64,000 nt of DNA, taken from positions 48,923,113 through 48,987,112 of the forward strand of contig NC_061796.1 of assembly GCF_021462225.1 (NCBI RefSeq), read 5' to 3'. The notes under the pieces were generated by a model that saw nothing but the letters and a program-made list of their open reading frames with translations, made no database searches and was not told where the DNA came from. A program made the position numbers and the translations under genes. This DNA is from Girardinichthys multiradiatus (taxonomy: Eukaryota > Chordata > Actinopteri > Cyprinodontiformes > Goodeidae). This document shows positions 54,871 to 64,000 of this stretch, piece by piece. How positions within the stretch are numbered: position 1 is the first letter of the stretch; each line of letters starts with the position of its first letter.

Positions 54871-57400
54871 TTTTACTGTACATAATTTATTTTATTCTAT
54901 TATTACTACTTGTTTTTGCAAATCTTCCTTGTTCTTCTTTGATTGCACATTTTTTCCTATCTGCACCCTGCTTGTGTTACTGAGAGCTGCTGTAACAAGT
55001 TTACAAATCCATGTATCACTAAATACCCAGATGGGTACCGATCCTGGCCTTTCGTGTTTCTACATTCTATCAGAACAGAACAGAAGAGCTTAAAAAAGTT
55101 TATTTCTTTTAATATTTATTACCTAATCAATGATTTAATTAAAAAAAATTCTTTTTCCTTTGCACTTAAAATCAGTTGACGATGCAAACGTTTAAAGTGG
55201 AAATGAGAAGCTGTTTCATTTTAAATTGGATCTTTAATTTTTTGTTTTGTTTTTTAGAAAACATGCAAAGAAATTCTGTGGAGGTCCTTCTGCTGCTCCT
55301 CTGGATGGCCCCGGAGGAGTAGCAGGAGGAGCTGCTCCTCCAGATGCATCTCTAGGAGCTGCAGGCCTTACAGGACTGGAAACACCCCACAGGGGTGTCC
55401 AACTTCATCCCTGTAGGACCTGTGTCCTGCATGCTTTAGAGGTAGTCCACAACTGAATCATCTCCTCAGCATGTTCTCAAGCTCTGCAGAGGCCCAGTAG
55501 TGACCCATTTACTGATTCGGGATGCTGTCTCTGAGTGTGTTACCCTCAGTCCATCTTTAAGTCAGGTGACTTTCTGAGGCAATACCTCCAAATGTGGGTT
55601 CTATAGAACCAGGCTGTGATGGACTAAAACACATTAATGAGAACCATCCGGTCTCACAGTTTCCACAGAGGCTCATTTGTTCCCAGGTGCTTCTGAATGT
55701 TCAGATCTGTATCTAGATCCATGATGGAAACACATAACCGATCAGGACTCCTCCATTCACACAAGACTGATTTCATTAAACTTTTCTTCTTGTTCCTTCT
55801 GGTGGTTCTGATATGTTTGGACCAGAGGACCTCTGACAGAATCTTAGAGAGATCCAATTTAAACTGAACCAATCAGAGTGATTGAGGCAATTATTTTAAT
55901 CATAACCTGATCAGAACCTCCGTTTGACAACATAAAGAAGTTCTAATATTAGAATTCCAGCAGAACCTCAGTTTCCATGGTGATCGCTCGGCTCGGCTTG
56001 TTCTGACCTTTAAGTGGGTTCCGGTTCCGGTGCTAACGGCTCACGTCCTCCAGGCTTCTTTTCATCACCCCTTCAGAACCCCCAAAAACAGAAACTTTGA
56101 ACAGAACGCGCCATGTTTTGATGTTTTATGAGAGGTTTACTTCCTGTTTACATTCTGCTGCCCGCCAGCTCTTCTTCTTCTTCTTCTTCTGATTCAGTCC
56201 TACGTTTCTCACTGCTGCCACCAAGTGTTCTCTAGGTTTACTGCAGGGTGCCTCCCATCTCTCTCCTACCGCAGGCCGTGGGGGGTTATTGGGTTCAGAG
56301 AACAGCCTGATGGTCCCAGAGCTGTTGGACTTTCTGTGTTCCCTGAATCATCTCATAGTTTCTTTTATGTATCAGAATCAGAACCAGAATCAGCTTTATA
56401 GGCCATATTTGTTCCCACAGTCAGGTGGAAGCTCTAAGATCAGATGATGCCGTTTTCGCTGCCATCAGCTCGTTGTTGTCTGTTTTCTAGAAGCTACATC
56501 TGGCCCAGTGTTGCTGTGTTTAGCTCTGACACCTTCCTGGAGAACCATCGGTTTCACTGCTGCTTCATTTTCTATTTTTTCTCTTTCTATAGAGAACACA
56601 ATAACTGTTCAGACATCCAAGGAGCTTCTGCTGCACCCATGTGTATTTTCTGTTTTCATCCCAGGGCGCGCCTGTTAAATGCTCTTTCTGTCCTGTTCAG
56701 ATCTAGTTGCTGCAGGTGATAAATAAATCTAAAATAGTTTCTGCTCTCAGGAATTATTTTCAGGTTAATCAAGATCTCTGAAAGCTGCTGTGATGCAGAC
56801 AGCTTCACTGCTTATTGGACGGTGCACAAATAACAACAGCAGCAGAACCAGGCTAAGCAGAAACTGATCATCAATCGGGTTTTATTAGAATGCTCCTTTA
56901 CAACTAGGAGGATGTTGAAGGAATAATTTGGACCTGTTTAAGATCGGTTTCTACAACATGTGACCCCATGAGATGAAGCCAGCAGCAGAACCAGAACTTT
57001 TCTCAAACTTAAAATCCAGGAAGGGACAGCAGATTGCACCTCAGTTTTATTCATGAGTGAAAGTTGCAGAACAGATGGAGATTTTAGTCTGGGATGGTTC
57101 TGTTAACCAGAACCAGGGGAGCTGGGTCAGGAGTTGTTGTTTTTAGACAGAACCCTTAGTCTGATCTGAATCCTGGAAAGGTTTCATCTTTCTCCTTCAT
57201 CCTACATCCTTCATCCTTCTGCTCCTCCTGTTTTTATTCACTGTTAAATTGTGGAATAAAAAAAGCAAATAAAACATCCTGATGAAAAATCCAAAGTCAG
57301 GAAAATATCCTCCTTTTCTCTCTTCCCCCCCCCCCCTCTCCTCATTCTAATCCAGTTTCTGTCTGACCTCTGACCCCACCTCCCCCTCAGGGTCAGAGTC
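54870..57400. other. No gene seen; low-complexity and weak repeat traces
   Basis: There is a CTTCTT run at about 56169-56190 and a fish repeat word near 55400-55440 (GTAGGACCTGTGTCCTGCAT). The distal part should hold the promoter of the next gene. No clear TATA or CpG block was recognised. Confidence 0.4.
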
Positions 57401-57680
57401 ACCTCCTGGTCCCTCCCCCTACAGGCAGCCCACCCATATGCCTCCTATGGTTCTGATTCAGTTTGGAGCAGACTTCAGTGTAAGCAGCATCTGTGGAGTT
57501 TCTGCAGCTCAGATGTTCTGAAGGTGGAGCGGGCATAAGGGAACTGGAAGAAAAGAACTGGAGGAGAACTGAAGGACAACTAGAAGAACTGGGTTCTACT
57601 GTATGTAACAAGAAAGAGCAGAACATAGTCTGTTTGTGGGACTGGATGTTTCGGGTGTTTTGGACTGAATCTGGACCCTG

Positions 57681-63924
<6,244 letters not shown>

Positions 63925-64000
63925 TGAGGGCAAACAAACCCAAATAACAGTTCGAACTGAGCACTGTAGGCCAAACACAGGATTAACAAACCAAACATCT

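Overview
The window looks like nuclear DNA of a teleost fish, probably a percomorph. Genes are split by GT-AG introns. The repeats are fish-typical: L2/CR1-like LINEs, tRNA-derived SINEs, Tc1/mariner elements and MITEs. The protein-coding exons read as vertebrate orthologues. No bacterial, organellar or viral gene was seen. Exon borders below were placed by hand from splice sites, reading frame and remembered human proteins, so they are sequence-based but not transcript-proven.

Left part (1-28 kb). PRUNE1 (DHH-family phosphoesterase, 9 coding exons, 820-12411, +) is followed by BNIPL (BCH/CRAL-TRIO protein, coding exons to 27138, +). The same two genes are neighbours on human 1q21. PRUNE1 intron 3 holds a nest of LINE copies and intron 6 holds a 1.4 kb array of a 12-bp unit. 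Its 3' UTR contains a perfect 17-bp-arm hairpin. BNIPL introns carry two damaged LINE copies of one family, Tc1 relics and a long degenerate minisatellite.

Middle part (28-37.5 kb). Repeats dominate. A three-exon island of a GON4L-like gene lies on the minus strand at 30391-30730. A Tc1-like transposon (33.66-35.09 kb) has a transposase open apart from one stop codon, and a deleted Tc1-like element abuts it.

Right part (37.5-64 kb). TXNIP (alpha-arrestin, 7 coding exons, 37724-40512, +) has a compact promoter with two CCAAT boxes, a ChoRE-like double E-box and a TATA box. About 180 bp past its stop is a 21-bp-unit array that probably lies in the 3' UTR. POLR3GL (RNA polymerase III subunit, 7 coding exons, minus, 50765-43999) faces it tail to tail; TXNIP and POLR3GL are also neighbours in human. 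The last gene, an immunoglobulin-superfamily receptor of the DCC/IGDCC/protogenin type, starts at 57681 (+) and runs off the window after two Ig domains.

The genes do not form one pathway. They are a conserved block matching human 1q21 material. No new multi-gene system is visible. The most unusual items are the two coding-compatible tandem arrays inside gene bodies, a cluster of five TCACATGA octamers with a perfect hairpin in a POLR3GL intron, the isolated GON4L exons, and a changed DHH motif in PRUNE1.
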